Positions 44,918 through 53,415 of a stretch of 64,000 bases of DNA are shown in pieces. The stretch's first letter is position 1; the number at the start of each line of letters is the position of its first letter. The notes below the pieces were generated by a model, which saw nothing but the letters and a program-made list of their open reading frames with translations, ran no database searches and was not told the origin of the DNA. Both the position numbers and the translations under genes were made by a program. Source of the stretch: Hymenobacter monticola (GTDB taxonomy: Bacteria > Bacteroidota > Bacteroidia > Cytophagales > Hymenobacteraceae); the NCBI RefSeq assembly GCF_022811645.1, contig NZ_CP094537.1, forward strand, positions 35,925 to 99,924. Direction: 5' to 3'.

Positions 44918-46417
44918 ATGGCCAACGTCATTTCGCTTACGGCACACGACGGCTCGCTTGTCGAGTATGTAGATGCCATCATTGGGCAGGGGGGCATGAA
45001 GGACGTATACTTCAGCCCCGATAAGAGCTACGTGGTATGCTTTTTCCGCACGAAGGCGGATGCGGCTACCCGCGACCGTCTTCTAACGATTGCCGCCACG
45101 TACCGGGACCGTATTTTCAACCAAGCCGGGGGCGATTTCTGGCAGAACCTGTTTTGCTGGCCCACCAAAGTCGTCGAGCACGAGGGGCGGTTGGGGATTG
45201 TAACGCCAACGTATCAGCCGCAATTTTTCTTTAAAGTAGGCTCCCGCAACAACGACTTCCTAGCCATCAAGGGCAAGGAAAAAGAGGGCAAATGGTTTGC
45301 CTCGGCATTCCACCAGAATAAGAATCTGGACCCGCAGGAAAAGGGCGACTTCTACAAGTACCTACAAATCTGTCTGAACATCAGCCGGGCCGTACGGCGC
45401 ATGCATGCTGCAGGCCTGGCCCACTCTGACTTGTCATACAAGAATGTCCTGATTGACCCAACTTCAGGCAAAGCAGCTATCATTGACATTGACGGACTGG
45501 TGGTACCAGGGAAGTACCCACCCGACGTAATCGGTACGCCCGACTTCATTGCCCCGGAAGTTCTTGCGACTCTGAGCCTGGATTACCACGACAAAGGGCG
45601 CAAGTTTCCAAACATAGCAACCGACCGGCACGCCCTGGCCGTGATGATATACATGTACTTGCTGCGGCGGCACCCGCTGCGGGGGCGCAAAGTCAATGAC
45701 CCAGACCCCACCCGGGACGAGGAGCTGTCGATGGGAGCCAACGCGTTGTTCGTCGAGCATCCAACCGACAAAAGCAACCGGCCCAATCCGGCCGATATGA
45801 AGCCCAGCTACCTGCCCTGGGGCGACATTGATAAACTATCCTATAGTATCTGTGGCCCCTATCTCAAAAAGCTTTTTGACCGCGCCTTCACGGTAGGACT
45901 CAAAACGCCATCTGAGCGGCCGACTGCCGATGATTGGGAAACCGCGCTTATCAAAACAGTGGACTTGCTGCAACCGTGCTCCAATCCGGCGTGCGAACAG
46001 AAATGGTATGTGTTCGACAACTCGACCGTCCCGAAGTGCCCCTACTGTGGCACGGCCTACGTTGGCCCCCTGCCCATGCTCAACCTCTACGCCAAGACAC
46101 CTAAAGGGCAGTTTAGCTTTGAGAACCACCGCCTAATGGTGTATAGCAACCAATACATTTACCGCTGGCATACCCTACGTAGCGTGGTTCCTAACGAAAA
46201 GCTCAAAGCTGACGAAAAGCAGCCCGTCGGCTACTTCGTTTTCCATAATGGCCGCTGGGTCCTGGTAAATCAGCGCATGACCGGGCTGCGCGATATTGAC
46301 GAAGGCAAGGACATTCCTACCGGGCAAATGCTGGAGCTGCGCGACGGCCAGAAAATTCTACTTTCCAACGAAGACGGGGGCCGCTTGGCCATTGTACAAA
46401 TCAGTAACGGCAAATAA
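44918..46417 (+). CDS. Protein kinase-like protein with zinc ribbon (ter triad)
   Basis: A 499-residue kinase. Glycine loop IGQGGMKDVY (22-31), catalytic loop HSDLSYKNVLID (169-180), IDIDG in place of DFG (190-193), GTPDFIAPEV (206-215). A four-Cys zinc ribbon lies at 354-377 (C354, C359, C374, C377). The last 110 residues form an uncharacterised strand-rich domain. Starts 5 bp after the PP2C stop and ends 1 bp before terC, so it is tightly coupled. The substrate is probably a TerY or TerD protein (inference). Confidence 0.87.
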   Translation: MANVISLTAHDGSLVEYVDAIIGQGGMKDVYFSPDKSYVVCFFRTKADAATRDRLLTIAATYRDRIFNQAGGDFWQNLFCWPTKVVEHEGRLGIVTPTYQPQFFFKVGSRNNDFLAIKGKEKEGKWFASAFHQNKNLDPQEKGDFYKYLQICLNISRAVRRMHAAGLAHSDLSYKNVLIDPTSGKAAIIDIDGLVVPGKYPPDVIGTPDFIAPEVLATLSLDYHDKGRKFPNIATDRHALAVMIYMYLLRRHPLRGRKVNDPDPTRDEELSMGANALFVEHPTDKSNRPNPADMKPSYLPWGDIDKLSYSICGPYLKKLFDRAFTVGLKTPSERPTADDWETALIKTVDLLQPCSNPACEQKWYVFDNSTVPKCPYCGTAYVGPLPMLNLYAKTPKGQFSFENHRLMVYSNQYIYRWHTLRSVVPNEKLKADEKQPVGYFVFHNGRWVLVNQRMTGLRDIDEGKDIPTGQMLELRDGQKILLSNEDGGRLAIVQISNGK

Positions 46418-46418
46418 C

Positions 46419-47186
46419 ATGACGAACTATCTACAAGAGATTATTAACAACCCGTTGCCCTCGTTGGCGATTGTGGGGAACCTGTTCATCATCGAGAGCA
46501 TGCTCTCGATTGATAACGCCGCAGTCTTGGCTACGATGGTTTCAGACTTACCAAAAGCTCAGCAGCAGAAAGCCTTGCGTTACGGCATCATCGGAGCCTA
46601 CGTTTTTCGTGGCCTCTGCATGTTGTTTGCGTCTTTTCTGATTCAGTTTTGGTTTCTGAAGCCTCTGGGGGGACTGTATCTGCTCTACCTGGTATATGAC
46701 AATTTCAAAGACAAGTCCTCGGATGGGGACGAAGAGATTGATAAGCAGGGAAACTGGCTGTATCGTAGCACCCTGGGACTGATGGGACCGTTCTGGGCTA
46801 CGGTGGCCCTCATTGAATTGATGGACCTGGCGTTCTCCATCGATAACGTGCTGGCTGTAGTTGCCTACACAGACAACCTTATCTTGGTATGCGTTGGTGT
46901 TTTCATTGGCATTCTCGCAATGCGTTTGGTTGCACAAGCCTTCGTTCTGCTGATGGGAAAATACCCCTTCCTCGAAACAGCGGCATTCATTGTGATTGGG
47001 ATTCTAGGGGCCAAGCTCATGCTCTCGCCCTTCGAGCACTTCATGCCCACGCATCCGTTTAGCCATTTTCTAAGCAGCCAGGCAACCGAAATCGGGATGA
47101 CAGTTCTCACCATCCTCATTTTTGTCGTGCCTATTGTCTATACCATGCTTACCAAACGGAAAAAGTCCAACGCTGCCGGGGCCTAG
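46419..47186 (+). CDS. terC: TerC-family integral membrane protein
   Basis: A 255-residue membrane protein of the TerC family. Start at 46419, 1 bp after the kinase stop; longer frames from 46296 would overlap it. Family landmarks: ESMLSIDNAAVLATMV near the N-terminus, LIELMDLAFSIDNVLAVVAY and a final hydrophobic array with an acidic D in the helix. TerC proteins are thought to move metal ions (Mn2+ in some members) and form the membrane anchor of Ter complexes. Confidence 0.92.
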   Translation: MTNYLQEIINNPLPSLAIVGNLFIIESMLSIDNAAVLATMVSDLPKAQQQKALRYGIIGAYVFRGLCMLFASFLIQFWFLKPLGGLYLLYLVYDNFKDKSSDGDEEIDKQGNWLYRSTLGLMGPFWATVALIELMDLAFSIDNVLAVVAYTDNLILVCVGVFIGILAMRLVAQAFVLLMGKYPFLETAAFIVIGILGAKLMLSPFEHFMPTHPFSHFLSSQATEIGMTVLTILIFVVPIVYTMLTKRKKSNAAGA

Positions 47187-47245
47187 CTTAAAAATTGGTG
47201 TAGTGATGTATGAAGTTGTCCATCCGGCTTATAAGGTGGGCACTC

Positions 47246-47272
47246 AAGGGTAGGCTTAGCGCCTACCCTTTT
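47246..47272 (+). terminator. Terminator after terC
   Basis: A 10-bp stem AAGGGTAGGC/GCCTACCCTT with a 5-nt loop, followed by TTTTA. Confidence 0.65.
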
Positions 47273-47308
47273 ACCATTAGCCATTTAGAAGAGTACTACT
47301 GAACTCGT

Positions 47309-48463
47309 ATGAAAAGACTTTTACTTATTGTAGTATGTTGCTTGACATTCCAACAAGGGTGGTGTCAGCAGCTCATTGACGTTGCCGACCTGACTCTTAA
47401 GCTTAGTGCAGGAGAGACTAAAGACCTTTACTACACTTTTGATAGCAATGACCAGATTGTCTTCGGTTTTGAGGAAGTTAATCTCAAGCCGATAAAATCT
47501 CTTGCCATTATAGAAGAGGCGTCTCAAAGCGTCAAGTACGAAGACTATGAGGTTGCCCAAATAAAAGGGAAGGCCATCTCCGTCTACAAAAGGGGTATTT
47601 ACAAATTTCGTTTTGTGAATGCCTCTCTGCTGAAGGGAAAAGTGTGCAAAATAAAAATCCAGCGCCAGTTAGCTGCTGGTGGACGTGCCGACTTCAACAC
47701 CTCCGTCAAATGGGTTGAAAAAGCCGACACTACCTACAACACCTACACGAAGAAGGTGGTAACCGGCCAAAGGGAATACGATGTACAAAGGTCCCGGCGT
47801 GTACTGGCCAGAGTTGATACCTCCATCGTGCCGGTGGTAAACAGAGTCGAGCGGGTACACTCGAAAACGAACCTCGACCGCCCCAATTACTCGCTCATCA
47901 ACTTTAGTCTACCTACCAACCTAGCCGAGCCAAATGTCTTCCTGCCCTACAGAACTACGGAGGTCGTGTCTTGGGCGTACAGCGTCGGCGTTGGAGAATC
48001 AGGGCAAGCTTGGTACAAGGACGCGAACAAAAAGGCGGGGGCCAGGGCTGTGGCAAACCTGACGGTACAAGCAGGCTTGGCTACGGGGGGAACCGGGGCT
48101 CTGGCTATGCTAGCCCTTGAGGGCGTATCGCTTTTCAGTAACCCTCCAAACGGAGACAACTGCATTTTCTCAGTGTTATTCAGCCAGAATGGCCAGAATT
48201 ACATTCTCAAAAATGCTTCAGGCAATAGTGTAGCGGCTTCCGGGCAGATTACTTCCTTGAAACAGGGCAGTATGACGTTGAAGCTCGAAAACGATAATAC
48301 CATCGACGCAATCAATGTGGATGTAAAAATCGTGGCCTGCGTGATTACCAAAATCTATCAGGACGAGGCGTACACGGTTAAGAAGAGTGAGCCGATTGAA
48401 GAGCTTAAAACCTTCAAGGAGCCCAAAATTGCCATGAGGAAGGTCCCGGTGATGATGGATTAG
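47309..48463 (+). CDS. Exported protein, function unknown
   Basis: A 384-residue protein with a signal peptide (to about residue 20, CQ). The N-terminal third is strand-rich (a jelly-roll or Ig-like look, with KLSAGETKDLYYTF). A charged linker follows (about 130-190), then a Gly/Ala-rich hydrophobic stretch (about 250-285) and a C-terminal domain. I do not recognise a family. It follows the terC terminator, so it is probably an independent gene. Confidence 0.62.
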   Translation: MKRLLLIVVCCLTFQQGWCQQLIDVADLTLKLSAGETKDLYYTFDSNDQIVFGFEEVNLKPIKSLAIIEEASQSVKYEDYEVAQIKGKAISVYKRGIYKFRFVNASLLKGKVCKIKIQRQLAAGGRADFNTSVKWVEKADTTYNTYTKKVVTGQREYDVQRSRRVLARVDTSIVPVVNRVERVHSKTNLDRPNYSLINFSLPTNLAEPNVFLPYRTTEVVSWAYSVGVGESGQAWYKDANKKAGARAVANLTVQAGLATGGTGALAMLALEGVSLFSNPPNGDNCIFSVLFSQNGQNYILKNASGNSVAASGQITSLKQGSMTLKLENDNTIDAINVDVKIVACVITKIYQDEAYTVKKSEPIEELKTFKEPKIAMRKVPVMMD

Positions 48464-48600
48464 ACTTGGCTTCCCGGCTTACCGATATTTTCTCTCAGCA
48501 GGCCTTGGATGGTATAGCGCGTAGGCCGCAAACAGGCATTTATAGGCCGTCATATTGAGTCTTTTCCTTCCCAGCCACCATTTTCCACATAGTTAGTTGT

Positions 48601-49596
48601 ATGAGTTTTAGAGGAGCCTTACGTTCTTTTGCTGCTGCAGGCCGTCGCATCGAGCGGGAGCAGCAGCGGCGTGCCCGCGAAGCAACCCGGCACTACAAGC
48701 AACTACAAAAACAGCAGGAATCGGCCAACGCGGCGGAGGCTGTTGCTCAGTATGAGGATTACTTGTCGGTTATAAAATCCATCCATCACGATTGCGGCGA
48801 CACGATTGACTGGCAAAGGATATGGAATGAGCCAGCTCCGGTGCGTCCACCCCGCAATAATGTGCACGAGGCCGCCGCTTCTGCAGCTCTGGAAGGTTAT
48901 CGACCCGGGCTTATGGATAAGCTCCTGAAACGGGAAGCTGACCGGATGGACCAACTTCGCCAAGAACTGGAAAAGGCTAAAGCCCGCGACCAGCAGGAGC
49001 GGACAGCTCAAGTGGACGAGTATCAGCGGCAGTTAGACGATTGGAGAGGCCGCCAAGAACTGGCTAAAGCTTGCATTGCAAAGGACCAGGCCGTGTACCA
49101 GCAGGTACTTGAAGACTTCAACCCTTTCGATGGCGTGAGTGCCCTGGGCTCCCAACTTGGCTTTCGCTTCTTCTCCAATCTGGTTGAAGTAGACTTACAC
49201 GTAAACAGTCCTGAAGTGATTCCGGACTTCATCTTGACTCGCACAGCTGGCGGCAAGCTTTCCCGCAAAGCGATGCCGACGAGCAAGTTCAACGAAATCT
49301 ATCAAGACTATGTCTGCGGGTGCGTGCTGCGCATCAGCAGGGAAATCACGGCGCACCTTCCCGTAGACCAAGTGGTGGTTAATGCCATGGGCTCGATGCT
49401 AAATCCCGCTACTGGGCTGATTGAGGAGCAAGTAATCGTGTCCGTCGCTATTCCCCGGGCCACACTCAGCCGACTTAATTTTGCTACCCTGGACCCCTCG
49501 GACTCCATGCGCAACTTCAATCACAACATGAAGTTTGCGAAGACTACCGGTTTCCAGCCGGTATCCCGTGTTGCTCCGGTAGGTGGCAGACCCTAA
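48601..49596 (+). CDS. Coiled-coil protein, function unknown
   Basis: A 331-residue cytoplasmic protein. The first 170 residues are Arg/Gln/Glu-rich coiled coil, interrupted by a conserved-looking IHHDCGDTIDWQRIW block. The C-terminal 150 residues are a globular domain of strands and helices (EVDLHVNSPEVIPDF, VVVNAMGSMLNPATG). Not recognised. Confidence 0.62.
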   Translation: MSFRGALRSFAAAGRRIEREQQRRAREATRHYKQLQKQQESANAAEAVAQYEDYLSVIKSIHHDCGDTIDWQRIWNEPAPVRPPRNNVHEAAASAALEGYRPGLMDKLLKREADRMDQLRQELEKAKARDQQERTAQVDEYQRQLDDWRGRQELAKACIAKDQAVYQQVLEDFNPFDGVSALGSQLGFRFFSNLVEVDLHVNSPEVIPDFILTRTAGGKLSRKAMPTSKFNEIYQDYVCGCVLRISREITAHLPVDQVVVNAMGSMLNPATGLIEEQVIVSVAIPRATLSRLNFATLDPSDSMRNFNHNMKFAKTTGFQPVSRVAPVGGRP

Positions 49597-49609
49597 CCAT
49601 CAGCATAGT

Positions 49610-49870
49610 CTAATCTAAGAGATTGGCAATTTCCGGAAGCTTCACTCCGGCTACATAATCCACTAATGGGGCTGACGTGGTAAATGTCCGAAACAACGCT
49701 ATCTCTTTGACATCCTTATTATAGTACAGCTCGGCAAAGAAACCGCCGGGTAGGTGGTATAGATATAAGCATGTCGCTTGCTCTAAACGACGTGCTAGTA
49801 ATGTAGCGGTAGCGAAGATGGCAACAAGTTGCCGCTCATACGGCAAGGCGTCAAACTGAGAAAAGGTCAT
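49610..49870 (-). CDS. Small unknown protein
   Basis: An 86-residue soluble protein with a YHLPGGFFAELYYN strand segment, converging with the gene above (13-bp gap). Not recognised. Compact and full-looking, so real by length and composition. Confidence 0.55.
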   Translation of the reverse strand: MTFSQFDALPYERQLVAIFATATLLARRLEQATCLYLYHLPGGFFAELYYNKDVKEIALFRTFTTSAPLVDYVAGVKLPEIANLLD

Positions 49871-50422
49871 TTGTAATGAATATTAGATTTTGCTACCTAT
49901 AAACAGCAAACCGAGTAAAGAAGCTGAATTGGCCGTTCACTACAATGGCAACTAACTTAACAGCTTATCTGTAAATTCAGTAAGGTGCTTAGCCCTGTGT
50001 AAACCACACAACAAAGTTACCTTATGATAAAGGCTAAAGGTGCCTGCACTTGTAGTACTATAAGAAGAAGTTGCTACTACTATGGCCTGTAATTTCACTT
50101 TCCCTTGTACTCTTGCGCCCATTTACGGGAGTAGTAATAAAGTAGAAATGGGAAACAACGCGTTGCAGAATTAGTGCTTCAGCCTTTCCGCCTCGGTGTA
50201 GCTCACGTATCTCTCCACTGACACTTGTAGTGAGAATGCCCAGCAGAGTAATATTACCGGTAAGCCATAGGAATGATGTTTAAGGTACTCCCTTCGTCTT
50301 CAAGTTAAACGCCAGATTAGTCGGAGCCTCGCCCTCAATGCATTGCCAATTATTTTAGTTAAATTTTATACTAATTTTATTGGCACCCGTTTACTTTGCA
50401 GTCCATAAAATTCGGCTGCACT
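49871..50422. other. Intergenic region upstream of umuDC
   Basis: 552 bp of AT-richer DNA without a supported gene. It holds a near-perfect 16-bp palindrome CTTGTAGTACTATAAG at 50049-50064, a TACTCTTG box near 50108, and the umuD promoter element near 50391. It is the likely SOS control region. Confidence 0.45.
50391..50398 (+). promoter_or_regulatory. -7-like element of umuDC
   Basis: TTACTTTG (one base off TAnnTTTG) 24 bp before the umuD ATG. It makes the TTG at 50396 unlikely as a start. Confidence 0.35.
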
Positions 50423-50893
50423 ATGAAAGACGTTGATATTATCGCGGTGCCTGAACCTGGCTCTGAACGGTTTTTACTGCCCCTATTCAGCTATTTGGTA
50501 CCTGCTGGCTTTCCCTCACCGGCTACTGACCACCTCGAAGGACTCTTTGATTTGAACCGGTTGCTGCTGCGGCACCCCGATGCGACCTATCTGCTGCGAG
50601 TCAGTGGGGAGAGCATGGCAGGGGCAGAAATCCACGCCGGCGACTTGCTAGCCGTGGACAAGCATTTAGAAGCTGACCACAATCATATTGTGGTCGCTGT
50701 AGTGCACGGCGAATGCACTGTGAAGCGCCTAGTGCGCGAAGGGCAGAAGTGGTGGCTCAAGCCCGAAAACCCGGCCTATCAGCCTTACGAGATTACCGAT
50801 ACCGACGAGTTGCGGATTTGGGGCGTGGTTACCCACGTCGTGCATGAGCTGATTCCCGGCAAGCTGACTGCGTTAATCCAAAGCCTTGATTAG
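50423..50893 (+). CDS. umuD: UmuD-like autoprotease subunit of polymerase V
   Basis: A 156-residue S24-family protein: cleavage site A28-G29 (PAGF), nucleophile S64 (GESMAG) and general base K101 (CTVKRL). On DNA damage it cleaves itself to form the active accessory subunit of translesion polymerase V. It is followed 2 bp later by umuC. The ATG at 50423 is preferred over a TTG at 50396. Confidence 0.93.
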   Translation: MKDVDIIAVPEPGSERFLLPLFSYLVPAGFPSPATDHLEGLFDLNRLLLRHPDATYLLRVSGESMAGAEIHAGDLLAVDKHLEADHNHIVVAVVHGECTVKRLVREGQKWWLKPENPAYQPYEITDTDELRIWGVVTHVVHELIPGKLTALIQSLD

Positions 50894-50895
50894 CT

Positions 50896-52242
50896 ATGTT
50901 CGGCCTGGTCGATTGCAACAATTTTTACGTGAGCTGTGAGCGGGTCTTTCAGCCGCGCTACGAGGGCCGGCCGGTGGTTGTGCTCAGCAACAACGACGGC
51001 AACATCATCAGCCGCTCCGCTGAAGCAAAGGCCCTGGGCCTGCGAATGGGCGACCCCTATTTTCAGGTCAAGCCCCTGTTACAGCAGCACAACGTGACCG
51101 TGTTTTCCAGCAATTATGCCCTGTATGGGGACATGAGCCGGCGCGTCATGTGGTATCTTGGCCAATCGGCTCCGGGCGTTGAAATCTATTCTATAGACGA
51201 GGCATTTCTGGACCTAGCCGGAATGGAAAAGCATCTGGGGAGCCTGGATGCTTTCGCCCGGAAGATTCGGGCCGGGGTGAAGGCGCGAACGGGCATCCCG
51301 ACCTGCGTCGGGGTTGCACCGACCAAAACACTAGCCAAGCTGGCGAACCGCATCGCCAAAAAAAATCCGGACCTGGGCGGGGTGCTCTACCTCGACAACG
51401 CGGCGCGGCGGGCCTGGGCACTGGGGCAAGTGGCCGTGGGCGACGTGTGGGGCATCGGCCGGCAGTACGCTCAGAAGCTCACTGCGGCCGGTATCGACAC
51501 GGCGGCGGACCTGGCCCGGGTATCCGACACCTGGGCGCGTAAACACCTGGGCGGCGTGGTCGGGGCGCGGCTGGTGCAGGAGTTGCAAGGCCGGCCCTGC
51601 GCAGGCCTGCATCCGTCGGAAGATGGCACCCTAGCCCGGCAAAGCATCAGCTGTTCCCGAACCTTTGGCCGGCCCCTGGCGGCTTTTGCCGATGTACAGG
51701 CGGCGGTGGCTTCGTTTCTGTCGCGGGCAGCGGAAAAACTGCGTCGACAAAACGACACTGCTCATGTGTTGACGGTGTACTTGAGCAAAAACCGCTTTGC
51801 GACCAACGTGCTCCCACCCTTCTCGCGCTCGGCTACCCTGACCCTGCCTTCCGGGCCTACGGCCGATACGACGGTGCTCCTGAGCTATGCCCGCGCTATG
51901 CTCAGCCGGCTATGGGAGCCCGGCACGCTCTACCACAAGGCGGGGGTAGTGCTTGACGGCTTGGAGCCGCCCGGTACTGGCCAGCAGCTTTCCTTGTTTG
52001 AGAAGCCGGCCTCGATACCGAACAAAAGGGAAGAAAAATCGCTGAAGGTAGACCGGCCCGGCCTGATGGCCAGCCTTGATGCGCTGAACCAACGCTTCGG
52101 CCGCGGCACCGTGCGCGTGGCTTCGACGGTGCTGCCGCCTGCTCCTGGAGGACGGCCCGTCCCGGCACCCTGGGAGGGGAAGGCACAGTGGCGCTCACCG
52201 GCCTACACTACCAGACTGGAAGATTTGCTTATTGTGCGCTAG
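50896..52242 (+). CDS. umuC: UmuC-like Y-family DNA polymerase
   Basis: A 448-residue translesion DNA polymerase V catalytic subunit. Catalytic acidic residues in LVDCNNFYVSCERVF (D6) and YSIDEAFLD are intact. Helix-hairpin-helix and little-finger domains follow (about 180-345). The last 40 residues (APGGRPVPAPW, WRSPAYTTRLEDLL) are the UmuC C-terminal tail. A decayed second copy of this tail occurs at 63823-63953. Confidence 0.94.
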   Translation: MFGLVDCNNFYVSCERVFQPRYEGRPVVVLSNNDGNIISRSAEAKALGLRMGDPYFQVKPLLQQHNVTVFSSNYALYGDMSRRVMWYLGQSAPGVEIYSIDEAFLDLAGMEKHLGSLDAFARKIRAGVKARTGIPTCVGVAPTKTLAKLANRIAKKNPDLGGVLYLDNAARRAWALGQVAVGDVWGIGRQYAQKLTAAGIDTAADLARVSDTWARKHLGGVVGARLVQELQGRPCAGLHPSEDGTLARQSISCSRTFGRPLAAFADVQAAVASFLSRAAEKLRRQNDTAHVLTVYLSKNRFATNVLPPFSRSATLTLPSGPTADTTVLLSYARAMLSRLWEPGTLYHKAGVVLDGLEPPGTGQQLSLFEKPASIPNKREEKSLKVDRPGLMASLDALNQRFGRGTVRVASTVLPPAPGGRPVPAPWEGKAQWRSPAYTTRLEDLLIVR

Positions 52243-52273
52243 CGTGCATATCGCCGCTACACGCCACATGTGC

Positions 52274-52281
52274 TACTTTTA
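52274..52281 (+). promoter_or_regulatory. -7-like element of the three-gene module
   Basis: TACTTTTA (one base off TAnnTTTG), 44 bp before the start at 52326. Confidence 0.35.
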
Positions 52282-52325
52282 GCAACCGCTGTTTGCATCG
52301 ATTCTTTTTTAAGGCCCCATCTCCC

Positions 52326-52523
52326 ATGCAGGAAGTCGAAGTTTTATTCATGGTTACCCGCAACGGCGGCGGAACCCGCGAGGAACGAATCAAAACCCGC
52401 GTTGATAGCTCGACGCTCAGCGCTGCCTCGGGCGACGTGGGAAGAAGGAAGCTGGACGGATGGGCCAAGCAATTCTTTCCAGCAGACAAGGAAGCGCGGG
52501 TACTCTATATGAAGCGCCTCTAA
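52326..52523 (+). CDS. Small protein, first of a TAATG-coupled trio
   Basis: A 65-residue protein starting MQEVEVLFMVTRNGG: strand, loop, then a basic helix with RKLDGWAKQFFPADKEA. Not recognised. Its stop overlaps the next start as TAATG, so the two are translated together. First gene after umuC inside the island. Confidence 0.5.
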   Translation: MQEVEVLFMVTRNGGGTREERIKTRVDSSTLSAASGDVGRRKLDGWAKQFFPADKEARVLYMKRL

Positions 52524-53026
52524 TGAGCACGACCCACGTCTTTGGCATGGCCAAATCAAGTCTGGACCTGCTGGGCGCGAAACGGCAGAAGCTGGAATTA
52601 GACTTCCTGCGCCTGGTGTACGCCTGTCAGCACTATCAGGCTAACGGCTGTCAGGCCTTCGGCTACCTCGCGGTCACCTCGACCGCGATTGAGCAACAGG
52701 TGGCGAAGTGGGCGAAAAAGTACCTGGTCCCTCCCGGCCTGGTGCAGTTGGTTGTGCCCAAACTCTCGGATGTGGAGCAACAATCGCTGCTGGCCGAAAA
52801 GGGCCGGAACCGGCTGGGCAATCTGGCCAAGGCCGATGCAGCGGTCCTGCTAAAAGACGCCGATGGCTCTTTTGGGCGGGATTTGCTGGAAGCGGCGCTG
52901 GAATCCTCTATCCTGGACCAACACGCGGCCCTTCGGGTCTTGGAACAACACGCAGCAATTCGGGGAAGCGCAGCCGTAGGGGGCTACCCGATGGGCGTGC
53001 AATGGGACTATTACGGCTGCTACTAA
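52523..53026 (+). CDS. Unknown 167-aa protein, second of the trio
   Basis: A 167-residue helical protein with VPKLSDVEQQSLLAEKGRNRLGNLA and a Gly/Tyr-rich C-terminal end (GGYPMGVQWDYYG). No recognised domain. Start ATG shares its A with the stop of the previous gene; the same TAATG overlap joins it to the next gene. Confidence 0.55.
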   Translation: MSTTHVFGMAKSSLDLLGAKRQKLELDFLRLVYACQHYQANGCQAFGYLAVTSTAIEQQVAKWAKKYLVPPGLVQLVVPKLSDVEQQSLLAEKGRNRLGNLAKADAAVLLKDADGSFGRDLLEAALESSILDQHAALRVLEQHAAIRGSAAVGGYPMGVQWDYYGCY

Positions 53027-53391
53027 TGGCCATTCAACTTCATTTCCGGCACGCGCAGGGGCTTCCGATGGGAGAGCCGCTGGCGGCGTGGGAATCGCCG
53101 CCATTCCTCATTTTTCCCTCGGTCCAGGTCTTGCAGGAAGCTGCTGACGCGCAGGGCCTCAAGGAGCTATTCTACGATGGACCGGATGCCCTATTTCCTG
53201 ACTGTGCTCCCGGCAAGGCCAACTTTTGGGCAGATGCCGAAGAACTAGTCTGGGAGTTAGCCTGCGACCACACCGACGACCCGGAAGATGCGACGACATG
53301 GCCCGCAGGGTATGCTTTGCTTCAGTTCCTGACCTTTTGGCGCCTGGCGCTTAACGAAGACGGGGCTCACTTAGAGCTGATTCACTTTTGA
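53026..53391 (+). CDS. Unknown 121-aa protein, third of the trio
   Basis: A 121-residue acidic, Trp-rich protein with a mixed strand/helix pattern (FLIFPSVQVLQEAADAQG, FYDGPDALFPDC). Coupled to the previous gene by TAATG. Not recognised. The trio looks like one functional unit. Confidence 0.55.
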   Translation: MAIQLHFRHAQGLPMGEPLAAWESPPFLIFPSVQVLQEAADAQGLKELFYDGPDALFPDCAPGKANFWADAEELVWELACDHTDDPEDATTWPAGYALLQFLTFWRLALNEDGAHLELIHF

Positions 53392-53415
53392 CCTTTCACC
53401 CTCCAAACTTTTCGC

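Noticed and set aside
50396..50422. TTG start for UmuD
   Set aside because: It overlaps the likely -7 promoter element, and the ATG at 50423 fits the family length.
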